From Prevotella sp. (GTDB lineage Bacteria; Bacteroidota; Bacteroidia; Bacteroidales; Bacteroidaceae), in contig JAFUTI010000004.1 of the NCBI GenBank assembly GCA_017471465.1, positions 28,135 to 92,134 on the forward strand: a stretch of 64,000 bases of DNA, given 5' to 3'. This document shows, piece after piece, positions 16,722-26,429 of the stretch. The translations under genes were made by a program, and so were the position numbers. The first letter of the stretch is position 1. Every line of letters starts with the position of its first letter. The notes under the pieces were generated by a model. It was not told the origin of the DNA. It saw only the letters and a program-made list of their open reading frames with translations, and did no database searches.

Positions 16722-17744
16722 TTATCCAAACTTCTCCGCGCCCCTCCATTTTCGGACACGCCGCTTGACAGAATTCATGATGAACGACCAGTTGCCGTAG
16801 CGGATATTCAGAACCAGTTCTTCGAAGGAGCGTCCGACCTTCGTCAGTGGATAGCCCCAGCCCTGAGCCTTATAGAAGCGCTTCCAATAGCCCACTTCCT
16901 CAATCACGTACCTGGGATGACGCAGAGGAAAATCGATGTCATAGCGTTTCATAGTAAACAGCTGTTTTAGGCGACGGGGTAAGGTGCGGAAGGCCGAATA
17001 GTGTGTAGAGTCCTCCGAGGCACCAACATTATTAATCATATTCTTACAGGGCACAATGGCCATGGCCGAGTTGAAAAGCATAGTCGCCCAGAAGACGCTC
17101 TCGAATTGAGGGTGCCCCGTCTCGCGATGGTCGCGACACATTTTGACAAAGCTCTTCCTATAGCCGCGCTGCTTGATGAGCGCCTCAAGCTGTCGCATAC
17201 TGAACGCATCGTCAAGGAATGCGTATTCCTTATCCCATTGGTTAACGACCCTGCGCCACGACGCCCAGCCCCAGATGCTGAAGGCAGAAGTGAAGAAGTA
17301 GTCGTAGGGAATGTCGGGCGTCACCTCGTCGACGTTGAAGCCCGCCACCATCGAGATGCGCTCGTCGTGCTCGTAGCGGTCGAGCATCTCCTTACAGAAC
17401 GGGAAGAACGACTGCGACGGTACCACGTCGTCCTCAAGCACCATACACTTGTCGGCCAGCGAGAAAGCCCACTGATGGGACGTATATCCAGCTATCATAC
17501 AGCCTAAGTTACGCTCCTGATAGTTTCGGTGTACCTCACACTCCCAGTCGATGTTCTCGTCGCTGGCAATCTGTCGGCAGGCTTCTATACCCGCCATATC
17601 GCGCTCGCCACGGGGACCGTCCTGAAAGAGGAACAACCGCGAGGGACGCGCCTTCCTTACTTCGTCGAATACCTGCTGAAACGTATCAGAACGGGTGAAG
17701 AACAACATCAATACTGCGATATCAACTTGAGCTGCTTTTTTCAT
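16722..17744 (-). CDS. Glycosyltransferase (GT-A fold, HlpA-like)
   Basis: 340 residues. The first half resembles nucleotide-sugar transferases: VLMLFFTRSDTFQQVF, then RNLGC and the metal-binding LEDDVVPS. The middle has WGWASWRRV, which I associate with the Bacteroidota 'hemolytic protein HlpA-like' glycosyltransferases. Sugar and acceptor are unknown. It is the last gene of the phosphonate-glycan operon, 13 bases behind the preceding glycosyltransferase. Confidence 0.75.
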   Translation of the reverse strand: MKKAAQVDIAVLMLFFTRSDTFQQVFDEVRKARPSRLFLFQDGPRGERDMAGIEACRQIASDENIDWECEVHRNYQERNLGCMIAGYTSHQWAFSLADKCMVLEDDVVPSQSFFPFCKEMLDRYEHDERISMVAGFNVDEVTPDIPYDYFFTSAFSIWGWASWRRVVNQWDKEYAFLDDAFSMRQLEALIKQRGYRKSFVKMCRDHRETGHPQFESVFWATMLFNSAMAIVPCKNMINNVGASEDSTHYSAFRTLPRRLKQLFTMKRYDIDFPLRHPRYVIEEVGYWKRFYKAQGWGYPLTKVGRSFEELVLNIRYGNWSFIMNSVKRRVRKWRGAEKFG

Positions 17745-17757
17745 GTTTTCTTTTTTA

Positions 17758-18594
17758 TTAGTTTTGCTTTGGTGCTATAGAGGGAAAGAATGTGTATAGG
17801 TAGGAACTGATCCAATAGCGTAAAGCGCTGTTCCAACCTTTGTAAGTCCGCAGATAGCGGAAACCATAGCGGGGCGAGTTCTTTGGGCTATGCAAGTTCT
17901 TCCACCGCTTCTTAAAACTCGCAATACCAGAGTAAGGTGTTTCGGTATGATTGTCAACCACGCCCACGTAGCGAGGCGTCAACAGCACACTGAAGCCCTG
18001 CTTCTGGACTCTGTAACCGTAATCATGGTCACCGAATGCATGACGATACCCTCGGTCAATCATTCCTACGGCCTTGTAGACCTGATAGGGGATAAGCACC
18101 AAGTTGCCGTTCATCGTCACCACCTTCTGATAACTGCCATCCGGGACTAACCCCTTGTTGTTTTCATCCCCGCCGCCGTATGAACAGCAACCCTGATGGT
18201 CACAGAAGGCGCCCGTCACGACGCAGCGTTCGCCATTGTCATCCATCGACTTGAATAGCGTCTGTAAGGCATCGGGGTACAACTCGGAATCATCATTATA
18301 CCAGAGGAAATAGTCGTAGCCGACACCCGACTCAACAGCCTTCTCCCACGCCATCAGCATACCATGTCCCCAATAGAGACCGCCATCACCCTTGAACAGT
18401 CTGACAGCCGGGAACTCACTACCCACGCTTTCAGACGTCCCGTCCGTAGAACCGTCGTCTACCAGATAGACATCAAACGCATAGCCCGGACCTAACCTGT
18501 CGATGGCTGCATACAATGTGCGCAGGCTGACAAGCGTCATCTCTCTCCTGTTGAACACCGTCAGTAAGACGGCTGTCTTCGTCACTTCCGCCAT
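17758..18594 (-). CDS. Family 2 glycosyltransferase
   Basis: 278 residues with a classic GT2 N-terminus: VFNRREMTLVSLRTL, VDDGSTDGT, and the DXD-type YNDDS near residue 110. The later FGDHDYGYR resembles rhamnosyl/galactofuranosyl transferase-like members. It probably adds a sugar to a lipid-linked glycan on the inner face of the membrane. It overlaps licD by 13 bases. Confidence 0.88.
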   Translation of the reverse strand: MAEVTKTAVLLTVFNRREMTLVSLRTLYAAIDRLGPGYAFDVYLVDDGSTDGTSESVGSEFPAVRLFKGDGGLYWGHGMLMAWEKAVESGVGYDYFLWYNDDSELYPDALQTLFKSMDDNGERCVVTGAFCDHQGCCSYGGGDENNKGLVPDGSYQKVVTMNGNLVLIPYQVYKAVGMIDRGYRHAFGDHDYGYRVQKQGFSVLLTPRYVGVVDNHTETPYSGIASFKKRWKNLHSPKNSPRYGFRYLRTYKGWNSALRYWISSYLYTFFPSIAPKQN

Positions 18595-19520
18595 GAATCC
18601 TTTTTCTGTTTGAAATAATCGGTATAAGCCATATCGGGGTCGAAGTAAATGTCATTGGAATGCCATTTGCCCCGCTCCTCAACAGGCGGGAAGGCCATAT
18701 AGTCGCCATATATGTTTCTGAGCACCTTGTCGTAGTTTGCCGGAACAGGAACCGTCATGTTCTCGAAAGGCAGATAGACCGTCTCGTCCAAATCAGCAGC
18801 CTCACACCAGTAGCGTGTGATGAAATACATAGGATGTGTCAGAATCGTCAGCCGCTTAGCGGTAGCACTATACTTCCTGAGGTTCTTGTCATACCAGCCT
18901 ACCACGGTCTCGTAGGGTACCAGTTTGCAGAACGTATGGGCCATCACGCTACGATACAGGCGCCGCAACAGATTGTTCTGCTGTTTAGGGCGGTATAGTG
19001 ACACCAGACTGACGAGGGTTTCCTTAACCAGCATCTGGCGCTTGAACGCTGCGCCATCCACATAGCCGTCCATCACAAAGACGTCAATATAAATGCCGTG
19101 ATTGTAGTCTGGCGACTCGTGAGCCAGGATGTGCCCCGTTGTCAACGAGTTTCGCAAGCGGGCATAGCCCTGGCAGAAGTAGCGTCTGTCAGACAAATCC
19201 GTCTGTAGGAAATACGGATGGCGGAACTCTGTGGCGGCTATGGCACGAAGCTTCTCAAACTCCGGCCGCGTCATACACACGTCAATGTCGTCATCCCAGG
19301 GAATAAAGCCACGGTGCCTGACGGCTCCCAATAATGTACCAGCAAAGGCAAAGACCTTGATGTCGTGCTTCTTGCATACCGCCAGCAACTGGTAAAGCAG
19401 ATCCATCTCAATGGCCCATATCCGTTTCTGCCTTGACGACACTGTATACTCGCACCTGACCTCTTCCTGAAGGAAGCTATCGTCAAGCGGCATGGTTATC
19501 TTCTCTTTAATACTGTTCAT
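18582..19520 (-). CDS. LicD family phosphotransferase
   Basis: 312 residues. Residues 61-80 carry the LicD nucleotidyltransferase-fold core (GTLLGAVRH, then PWDDDID). The family transfers phosphocholine, or in phosphonate clusters a phosphonate, from its CMP-activated form onto a sugar. Here it directly follows the phosphonate genes (4-base overlap), so transfer of CMP-activated hydroxyethylphosphonate is the best guess. It could instead attach another phospho-group. Confidence 0.88.
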   Translation of the reverse strand: MNSIKEKITMPLDDSFLQEEVRCEYTVSSRQKRIWAIEMDLLYQLLAVCKKHDIKVFAFAGTLLGAVRHRGFIPWDDDIDVCMTRPEFEKLRAIAATEFRHPYFLQTDLSDRRYFCQGYARLRNSLTTGHILAHESPDYNHGIYIDVFVMDGYVDGAAFKRQMLVKETLVSLVSLYRPKQQNNLLRRLYRSVMAHTFCKLVPYETVVGWYDKNLRKYSATAKRLTILTHPMYFITRYWCEAADLDETVYLPFENMTVPVPANYDKVLRNIYGDYMAFPPVEERGKWHSNDIYFDPDMAYTDYFKQKKDSWRK

Positions 19521-20623
19521 AGCGGTTTGTCAATGATGGTATGGTACAATCCCATGATGGCCTCTGCGTCGAGTTCTACGGGGTTGTTACGCAGACGGAT
19601 AGGGTTGACGGAAGTGCTCAGCGTGTGTAATTCTTCATCCCGCTTTTCCGACGATACAGGATTCTGCAGGCCCAGCACTTTCATCATTTCGCGGAAACAG
19701 CCGATGGCCGACGGAACGTCGGCTACCTGCATAGCCTGTGCTATTTCTTTGAAAGTAGCCTGTAGATAGCCGGTTCCCCGACGGTCGATACAACGGTCGG
19801 GATGACTCTGCATATACTGCCAGATTTCTGGTAAACAGACTGCTACGGCATGGCCGTGTGGCAATTTGTAGAGCGACGTAATCTTATAGCTGAAAGCGTG
19901 GGGCGCCGTCGTCTGCGTGATACAGATGGCACGGCCGGCCAGGTTGGCTGCGGCCATCACTTGCCAGGCTGCCTCATCGGAATTATCGAAGATGTAGTCG
20001 CGCCACCAGTGCATAATGGTTGTCACGGCTTTTTCCGAAAGACATCTGCTTTCGTCCGTACTGTTCACCGACCACCACGACTCTATGCCCTGACATAAGG
20101 CATCCATCATCGTACACTTTTTCTGATAGACCGGCAGCGTCTTCAGCACCTGTGGTTCCAAGATGGCCACGTTGGGTATGATGCTCTCATGCGTCACACT
20201 TTGTTTCTTTCCACCATAATATATTACGGCGAAGCGGGTCGACTCACTGCCCGTGCCGGCTGTGGTAGGAATAGCAATGAGCTGCACGCCCGTGTCGTGG
20301 TATTCTTGTTCCAGGAAAAGCTTGTCTGCCGGCATCCGGCAATACAGCTTGATACACTTTGCCACGTCGATAGTACTTCCGCCTCCAACGGCGAGAATGG
20401 TGTCACACTGCTCTTGATTGAACAGTTCAACACCCTTACAGACGTCCTCGTACAGCGGATTGGGAGTAAACTGGTCGAACTTGACAAAAGGCACGCCTAT
20501 GCTCTCGACGGTCGTCTTAATACTTAGGAACGGGAATGAGCCGTCGCAAACCAGCATAACCTTCCTGCTGTCTGCCACTACGCCGTTCAGGTGCTCTATA
20601 CCGTTCAAAATCTGTTGTGCCAT
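19517..20623 (-). CDS. Iron-containing alcohol dehydrogenase, probable phosphonoacetaldehyde reductase
   Basis: 368 residues of the group III Fe-alcohol dehydrogenase fold: GGGSTIDVAK (80-89) binds NAD(P), IPTTAGTGSE follows, and metal ligands are likely Asp174 (MMDALCQ), His242 (APHAF) and His256 (LPHGH). In phosphonate clusters this type reduces phosphonoacetaldehyde to 2-hydroxyethylphosphonate. No aminotransferase for 2-aminoethylphosphonate is present, which supports that assignment. It starts one base after the decarboxylase stop. Confidence 0.82.
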   Translation of the reverse strand: MAQQILNGIEHLNGVVADSRKVMLVCDGSFPFLSIKTTVESIGVPFVKFDQFTPNPLYEDVCKGVELFNQEQCDTILAVGGGSTIDVAKCIKLYCRMPADKLFLEQEYHDTGVQLIAIPTTAGTGSESTRFAVIYYGGKKQSVTHESIIPNVAILEPQVLKTLPVYQKKCTMMDALCQGIESWWSVNSTDESRCLSEKAVTTIMHWWRDYIFDNSDEAAWQVMAAANLAGRAICITQTTAPHAFSYKITSLYKLPHGHAVAVCLPEIWQYMQSHPDRCIDRRGTGYLQATFKEIAQAMQVADVPSAIGCFREMMKVLGLQNPVSSEKRDEELHTLSTSVNPIRLRNNPVELDAEAIMGLYHTIIDKPL

Positions 20624-20624
20624 A

Positions 20625-21752
20625 TCAGTCCTCCAAAAAATCCATCAGGGCTTCCTTGTTCTGTACAGGCGTGGTCGTGGGACGGCCCAAATCCTTGCGG
20701 TTGCCCTTCTTCACACACACCTGTAGCAGCATCGGCCCTGCCTGTTGCTTTACGTCGTCCAACCGTGCCGTCAGTTCCTCCAGTGTACTGACGCTATAGG
20801 CATGGGCATAGCCCACGGCCTTGGCTATGGCGGGCAAGTCGATGTCGAGACCTACCGTCGGCTGGCCGCCAACAGAGTCGTGAGCACCATTATTAAAGAC
20901 GACGTGAACATAATTCCGAGGGCGCTTGCTGGCCACGATAGCCAAACCGCCCATGTGCATAATGGCTGCACCGTCGCCGTCGAAGCACCAGACGCGGCGC
21001 TCTGGCTTCTCCATAGCGATACCCAATGCTATCTGACTGGCGTGACCCATGGAGCCAACCGTCAGGAAGTCGCGCTCGTGACCTTCGCCTTTCGCCGTAC
21101 GGTATTCGAAGAGTTCGCGGCTGATCATGCCCGTTGTTGACACTATCACGTCCCGTGGGGCTAATGCCGCCGCCACGGTCTGAATGGCGTCTTCACGTGT
21201 CATCGTCAAGTCGTTAAGCACGACATTCTGTAGCGCATAGCTATCGAACGTGTCCTTTTCAACGACTAGCGCAAAAACCTCACCTGTCTCGTGCATATAG
21301 TCGACGGCCGCCTTGACCTGCGCTGCCGCCTGAACCTCGTCCTTGCTAAGCACCTCATACCTGACGCCCATCGTCTCCAGCAGTGTCAGCGTCACCTTCC
21401 CCTGTTTCACGTGCTGCGGCTCGTCGTGTACGCCGGGACGTCCGCGCCAGCCTATCAGCAGCAGGACGGGAATGTTGTACACATCCTTGTCGGTCAGCGA
21501 AGCCAGCGGGTTAATGATGTTTCCCTCGCCTGAGTTCTGCATATAGACGACGGGAATCTGGCGCGTGGCCAGATAGTGCCCTGCGGCCACACCCAGTGCA
21601 CCGCCCTCGTTGGCAGCGATAATGTTATGCGTGGCATCGGCATGGTCTGTGATGTAGGCACAGAGTTGCTTCAACAGGGAGTCGGGCACGCCGGCATAGA
21701 AGTTTATGCCGTTGGATGCCAGGGTATCGTAGAAGAATGAAGGACGTATCAT
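20625..21752 (-). CDS. ppd: Phosphonopyruvate decarboxylase
   Basis: 375 residues, thiamine diphosphate-dependent. Conserved points are the catalytic-type ANEGGA (Glu49), QNSGEGN, and the cofactor motif [11 protein letters not shown] (259-269) ending at FNNGAHDS. It converts phosphonopyruvate to phosphonoacetaldehyde, pulling the unfavourable PEP mutase step forward. The long upstream open frame belongs to the previous gene's other frame; the ATG at 21752 overlaps the pepM stop by four bases. Confidence 0.93.
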   Translation of the reverse strand: MIRPSFFYDTLASNGINFYAGVPDSLLKQLCAYITDHADATHNIIAANEGGALGVAAGHYLATRQIPVVYMQNSGEGNIINPLASLTDKDVYNIPVLLLIGWRGRPGVHDEPQHVKQGKVTLTLLETMGVRYEVLSKDEVQAAAQVKAAVDYMHETGEVFALVVEKDTFDSYALQNVVLNDLTMTREDAIQTVAAALAPRDVIVSTTGMISRELFEYRTAKGEGHERDFLTVGSMGHASQIALGIAMEKPERRVWCFDGDGAAIMHMGGLAIVASKRPRNYVHVVFNNGAHDSVGGQPTVGLDIDLPAIAKAVGYAHAYSVSTLEELTARLDDVKQQAGPMLLQVCVKKGNRKDLGRPTTTPVQNKEALMDFLED

Positions 21753-23056
21753 TTCGTGCCGGGAATAAGTTCTAAGATTTCCTTGATGGGCATACATAGA
21801 CTGTTGGCTTCGTATGAGCGGCCGTTGGCCAGGATAGACTCGGCACACTGTACCATTGCCGGGTAGGCAGCGCGCAGCAAGTGGTTGGCATAGATGACGA
21901 CGTTGACGCCCCAAGATGCCAGTTCGTCCTCGGTAATCTGGTTGTAAGTCGTAGGCACTACCACAATGGGCACAGAGGCGTTCTTAGCTCGCAATCGCTG
22001 GCAGAACTCCTTGATGTCCTCGCCCGTCTGTTCTTTGCTGTGAATCATGATGCCGTCGGCCCCTGCCTCGATATAGGCCAAGGCGCGCTCCATAGCATCG
22101 TCAATGCCCTTGCCGGCAATGAGGCTCTCAATACGGGCTATCAGCATGAAGTCGCTGGTTATCTGTGCCCGTTTGCCTGAACGTATTTTCTCGCAGAAAC
22201 CCTCTATGGTGTCTTGTTCCTGTTTCACCTCCGTGCCGAAGAGAGAGTTCTTCTTCAGTCCTACTTTGTCCTCGATGATAATCGCCGAGATGCCCAGTCG
22301 TTCCAGCGTGCGCACGGTAAAGGCCAGATGTTCTGGCTTGCCCCCCGTATCGCCGTCGAAGATGACGGGCTTGGTGGTCACCTCCAAAGCATCGTTCAGG
22401 TCGTGCAGTCGTGTTGTCAGGTCAACGGCCTCGATGTCGGGCTTGCCTTTTGACGTCGAGTCGGTTAGCGAACTGGCCCACATACCGTCGAACTCGTGTT
22501 TCATATTGTTAATCATTACCGATGTATTCTCGATAATCAGACCTGTCAGTCCGCTGTGCGACTCGCAGAATCGCACAATCTTCTTGGCACCGATGAGCCG
22601 GCGGAGACGCTTCAGACGGACGTCGGGCGTCGTGCCGATTTCCTTCAGACGCTCATTCAGCATCGTCGAGGATATACCTTTGGTGTAGGGCACGTCTATG
22701 ACCTTGCCGCCCCATTCCGCCAGCTTCTCGATAATCTGCTGACGGGTCTTTGCCTGTACACCCTGTTTCCAGTCGTCGCCGTGAACCACGTAGTCTGGTT
22801 TGATTTTCTCCAGATTCGGGCGGTAGTCAAGCGTCGTCTGGGGTATCACCTCTGAAACGCCTTTCAGGTCACTGACTATCAGTGAGCGCTGTTCGTAGTT
22901 CAAGTAGGGCAGCCGCTTGTAGCTGGCAATGGCCGCGTCGGTCAGTACGCCCACGATGACGCGTCCGTATTTCTGGGCTTCATGCAGGATGTTGAGATGT
23001 CCCGGGTGTATGATGTCGGCACTCATGCCGACGTAAACTATCTTTTCTTTTTCCAT
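21749..23056 (-). CDS. pepM: Bifunctional cytidylyltransferase-phosphoenolpyruvate mutase
   Basis: 435 residues in two parts. Residues 1-140 are a nucleotidyltransferase of the CTP-transfer type with HPGH (17-20) and later GISSTM. Residues 150-435 are PEP mutase with the magnesium-binding DGDTGG (234-239) and the hallmark EDK-x5-NS (262-271), which distinguishes true PEP mutases from isocitrate-lyase relatives. The mutase makes the carbon-phosphorus bond of phosphonopyruvate; the front domain may make the CMP-phosphonate. The layout resembles AepX in the Bacteroides fragilis polysaccharide B locus. Confidence 0.93.
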   Translation of the reverse strand: MEKEKIVYVGMSADIIHPGHLNILHEAQKYGRVIVGVLTDAAIASYKRLPYLNYEQRSLIVSDLKGVSEVIPQTTLDYRPNLEKIKPDYVVHGDDWKQGVQAKTRQQIIEKLAEWGGKVIDVPYTKGISSTMLNERLKEIGTTPDVRLKRLRRLIGAKKIVRFCESHSGLTGLIIENTSVMINNMKHEFDGMWASSLTDSTSKGKPDIEAVDLTTRLHDLNDALEVTTKPVIFDGDTGGKPEHLAFTVRTLERLGISAIIIEDKVGLKKNSLFGTEVKQEQDTIEGFCEKIRSGKRAQITSDFMLIARIESLIAGKGIDDAMERALAYIEAGADGIMIHSKEQTGEDIKEFCQRLRAKNASVPIVVVPTTYNQITEDELASWGVNVVIYANHLLRAAYPAMVQCAESILANGRSYEANSLCMPIKEILELIPGTK

Positions 23057-23075
23057 TTATATTCTGTTCTTACTG

Positions 23076-24242
23076 TTATTTGTTCTTCTTCAAGCTTTTT
23101 AACCAGCGCTTCTTCTCCTTCAGAAAGTTGTAGACGTCGCAGCCTTTCAGATAGAGGAGGTCCCCAAGTTTATCCCATAGGCTGTAGCGTCGTGGTTTCA
23201 TCTGCTGCTTGATGTTGAGACAGTTGCGCAGCGACTCAACGGGCGTCTCGAAGAACAGGTGGTGGAGCGCCTGCCTCTGCTTCTCCAACAGACGCTCGTA
23301 AAGGGCGTCGTCGGCATCGAGGCGGCGCATCAGCTGAAGCACTTCCTCTGACGTACCGACATTACACTCGTCGATAATCAGTTCGCCGTGGGTCACCTCG
23401 TCGCGGTTCATAATGGCCAATGTACCTAACGACACGGCCTCTGCCACGGAGTTGCCACGGATGGGGCGTCCGCCAATCTTTACGAAGTATTTTGAGTCGT
23501 AGATGGCCATCAGGTTGTCACTGATTTTCGGCTTGTGCAGGTGGATGGCGTAGCCTGCTTCCTGAATAGGTAGGAACTGAGGCGGCACCTTGTCACGGTC
23601 CTTGGCCACGGAGTTGATTTCCACAAACACGCCATCGCGCTTCGAAGCGCGTCTTACCTTGGAATGAATGATGCGCTCCAGGGTGTCACGCCCCACGAAG
23701 GTATAGGGGAAGTCCACCTCACCTAAGCCGTTGGCCACTATACCGCGTGCCATTTGGTTCAGCGTGATGTCGTAGCCGAAGCGTGCCTTGCCCATAGCCA
23801 TATTTGCCTCACCAATCATATAGGCAAAGAGGGTCTTAGGGTACTGCTTCACCACCTCCGTAGGCAGACAGACATTGACGGAAATGACGACATCATACTG
23901 CCCCCAGTCTACGTCATGGCAGTCGACGGAGAAGTCGCCATTGGCATGGTCGGTCTCCAACTGCCATTTTTCATAGCCCGGCACCTGGTTCAGCGGCTTC
24001 GTCTTCAGCAGCGGCAGCATCCAGACGATATGAGGGATTACCTTTTTGTAAATCTGCGTTTCGGGGGCTGGCTCTTCCTTGACAATATAGAAGTCGGCTC
24101 CCAGCTCGCTCACCAGACCAATAGGTCCCACCCGCATCATTGAGCTGAACAGTACGTTGGCTGCCGATTTCTCGGTGACAGGACAAACGTACAAATCCTG
24201 ATAGACATCCTGCTTCAGAAGCGCTATTCTCAAATCCTCCAT
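23076..24242 (-). CDS. Glycosyltransferase-like protein heading the phosphonate operon
   Basis: 388 residues, no signal peptide. The C-terminal half shows a pattern like GT-B enzymes: RPIRGNSVAEAVSLGTLAIMNRDE, where a glycine-rich turn and Glu precede a nucleotide-sugar pocket. The front half (MRVGPIGLVSELGADFYIVKE) could be the acceptor domain. I do not recognise a named family, so the call rests on this motif and the neighbourhood. The ATG at 24242 follows a TACCTTTG promoter. pepM starts 19 bases after its stop. Confidence 0.6.
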   Translation of the reverse strand: MEDLRIALLKQDVYQDLYVCPVTEKSAANVLFSSMMRVGPIGLVSELGADFYIVKEEPAPETQIYKKVIPHIVWMLPLLKTKPLNQVPGYEKWQLETDHANGDFSVDCHDVDWGQYDVVISVNVCLPTEVVKQYPKTLFAYMIGEANMAMGKARFGYDITLNQMARGIVANGLGEVDFPYTFVGRDTLERIIHSKVRRASKRDGVFVEINSVAKDRDKVPPQFLPIQEAGYAIHLHKPKISDNLMAIYDSKYFVKIGGRPIRGNSVAEAVSLGTLAIMNRDEVTHGELIIDECNVGTSEEVLQLMRRLDADDALYERLLEKQRQALHHLFFETPVESLRNCLNIKQQMKPRRYSLWDKLGDLLYLKGCDVYNFLKEKKRWLKSLKKNK

Positions 24243-24264
24243 GAGCTTTTTCGCATTTTTGCTG

Positions 24265-24303
24265 CAAAGGTATAAATTTATTATGAAATATTTTGTATCT
24301 TTG
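24265..24303. promoter_or_regulatory. Divergent promoters of the glycan operon and the acyltransferase
   Basis: The minus-strand TACCTTTG (24272-24265) faces the glycosyltransferase-like gene at 24242. The plus-strand TATCTTTG (24296-24303) faces the acyltransferase gene at 24337. The two -7 elements lie about 30 bases apart and share one short AT-rich control region. Confidence 0.6.
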
Positions 24304-24336
24304 CACCAAAAATACTTAAAAACAGAATACATACGT

Positions 24337-25431
24337 ATGGAAACAGTAGCAAAGAAGCCCCGGTTGGAATGGTTGGACGCTCTCAGAGGGTTCACGATGA
24401 TTCTTGTTGTAGCCTATCACGTAGCACTTATCGGATTCTCCGAGCAGCACAATTTGTCGTCTTCAATGCGCTTCCTCGTCCTTTTCCGTATGCCGCTGTT
24501 CTTCTTCGTCAGTGGTTTCCTGGCTTACAAGGCAGGGCTGGTGTGGAATATGGGCACGCTCAAAAGTCTGCTGCTGAAGAAAATCAGGGTGCAGACCATA
24601 CCAACCGTCGTCTTCTTCTTCTTTGGCGTAGCTATCCTGGGCGGCTATTTTCTGCCCACGACACTGAAATGGTTAGCACTGCCGACGAAGGGCGGCTACT
24701 GGTTCACCATTGTGCTGCTTTATATGTTCATCGTCTACTACCTGTTCTGCTACGTTGAGGAGTTACTGAAGAAGCATTTCCCGAAGATGCCTTCGTGGCT
24801 GCCCATAGCCGTGCTCTTCGTCATCTCGCTGGTCTGCTACGACACCTGCTACCAGCCTCATTACTTCAGTTGGGCCCAGGGGAGAAAGGGGCCTGGCAAT
24901 GAGTTCATGAACTACAGCAGCTTCGGGCAGCTCTTCATGTACTTCCCTTATTTCGTCTATGGCAACGCCGTGCGCCGCTACTGGGACCAGGCCCAGCGCC
25001 TCATGGACTCCAAATGGTTTTATCCTGCACTTGTCATGCTGGCCATGTATGCTTGGCTCGACTCACAGAAATGGCATTGGCTACACGCTGCCTGGGCCGT
25101 CATACCACTGACGTTGGCACGCATCTCGCTGTTGACGATAGTCTTTATGTACTTCCGCCACTACCACCAGTACTTTACGCAGCGGACGGTCATCGGCGCC
25201 AGCTTGCAGTATATCGGCCGACGTACGCTCGACATCTACCTTATCCACTTCCTTTTCATGCCCAACCTGCCTACCATCGGCACCTACTTCAACCAGTATC
25301 GCCACAATTTCGCCATTGACACCACGCTCTCCCTGCTGATAGCCCTCATCGTCATTGGCTTCAGCATCATAGCGTCGAACATCCTTCGCGTCAGTCCGTT
25401 CTTCAAGAAGTGGCTCTTCGGAAGGGGATAA
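24337..25431 (+). CDS. Acyltransferase 3 family membrane protein
   Basis: 364 residues with about ten transmembrane helices. The N-terminal signature LEWLDALRGFTMILVVAYH contains the family's catalytic-type His, and later come FVSGFLAYKAG and IGRRTLDIYLIH. The family O-acylates (often O-acetylates) sugars of surface polysaccharides. The ATG at 24337 follows the promoter; longer frames upstream overlap the promoter. It sits inside the glycan locus on the opposite strand. Confidence 0.88.
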   Translation: METVAKKPRLEWLDALRGFTMILVVAYHVALIGFSEQHNLSSSMRFLVLFRMPLFFFVSGFLAYKAGLVWNMGTLKSLLLKKIRVQTIPTVVFFFFGVAILGGYFLPTTLKWLALPTKGGYWFTIVLLYMFIVYYLFCYVEELLKKHFPKMPSWLPIAVLFVISLVCYDTCYQPHYFSWAQGRKGPGNEFMNYSSFGQLFMYFPYFVYGNAVRRYWDQAQRLMDSKWFYPALVMLAMYAWLDSQKWHWLHAAWAVIPLTLARISLLTIVFMYFRHYHQYFTQRTVIGASLQYIGRRTLDIYLIHFLFMPNLPTIGTYFNQYRHNFAIDTTLSLLIALIVIGFSIIASNILRVSPFFKKWLFGRG

Positions 25432-25438
25432 GCAGCCC

Positions 25439-26429
25439 TCACCAATAGCAGTTCCCCTCCACCTTGTCGGAGTCCTTGGGTTTGGTGGTGGCGTCAGGTC
25501 TTATCCAATGCTCGTTCATCAGGTTGACGTAGAAGCCCTTGGGCAGTCCCCATCGCTCTACACCGTGCATCGGATTAAGCCAGCGATGGCCTGTGATGCC
25601 AAACAGCAACTGGCTGACGCCACCAAGATGGATGGCCTGCTTACCTTGGCGCTTGGCATAGGCTGCTAACGGAAAACCATAGGCTCCGCATCCTAATATG
25701 CAGACGTCGTACTCGATCTTGTCCATTTCTTGCTCCATCCAATGTAAGGCAGAAAACCAGTCGTCATATCCACATGATTCACTATTATTCCCATAGCTTT
25801 GTACGGCTTTGATGACATGGAGCTCTTTAAAAGTAGGAAGCACATTGTCGGAGAACAACAACCGCCGCTTTTCATATTGCCGGCGTATCAGTTCATCAAA
25901 AGGATGAACGACAAGCACCTTCCTGCCTTCCAAAGCCCTGCTCCAAGGCTTTTTGGCAAGCCAGGGTTCTAAACAGGGGAGGGCTACCTTGTAGGCATTC
26001 TTTAATAGATGGCTGACGGCAATCTCTTCATTCAGCCAGCTTCCCAGGATGTCTACCTGCTGCGAGTCTTCAAGCATCATCTCGCTGAAGCGGTATAGAT
26101 GTTCATTGTCTATGGGGAAGAAACCTGCTGCATGCTTCATCTGCATCAATATGTGCTTGTTCCACCACCAGGGACCATTCTTTCGCGTCATATACCCATG
26201 CATCTCCCCGATGTTCCGTAATGCCCAAATAGTTGAACACGGTCGTCAGTTCGTTGGCACCGTATCTGGCTATCATGCAAGGTTTGCCACTTGCCAGCAG
26301 TTCGTAGATTCTGTCTCCAGCCCTGTCAGGGTCTGACTCAAAGGTGAGCAACGATGTCTTCGGGTACCAGTATTTAGTATAAATACGACGTCCTGCCGTT
26401 AGGGCCTTATGGTAGAAATTCAAACTCAT
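25439..26429 (-). pseudogene. Frameshifted probable GT-D-like glycosyltransferase
   Basis: Two overlapping frames together make one protein. The first (26429 to about 26220) gives GKPCMIARYGANEL and then NYLGI. The second (from about 26220 to 25439) continues GEMHGYMTRKNGPWWWN, AGFFPID, MLEDSQQVDILGSWL and GRKVLVVHPF. The order matches a polysaccharide-locus family with a GT-D-like start that I recognise only loosely. A one-base indel, perhaps in the G run near 26208-26211, breaks it. Decay, phase variation or a sequencing error are all possible. It overlaps the flippase stop by four bases. Confidence 0.7.
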
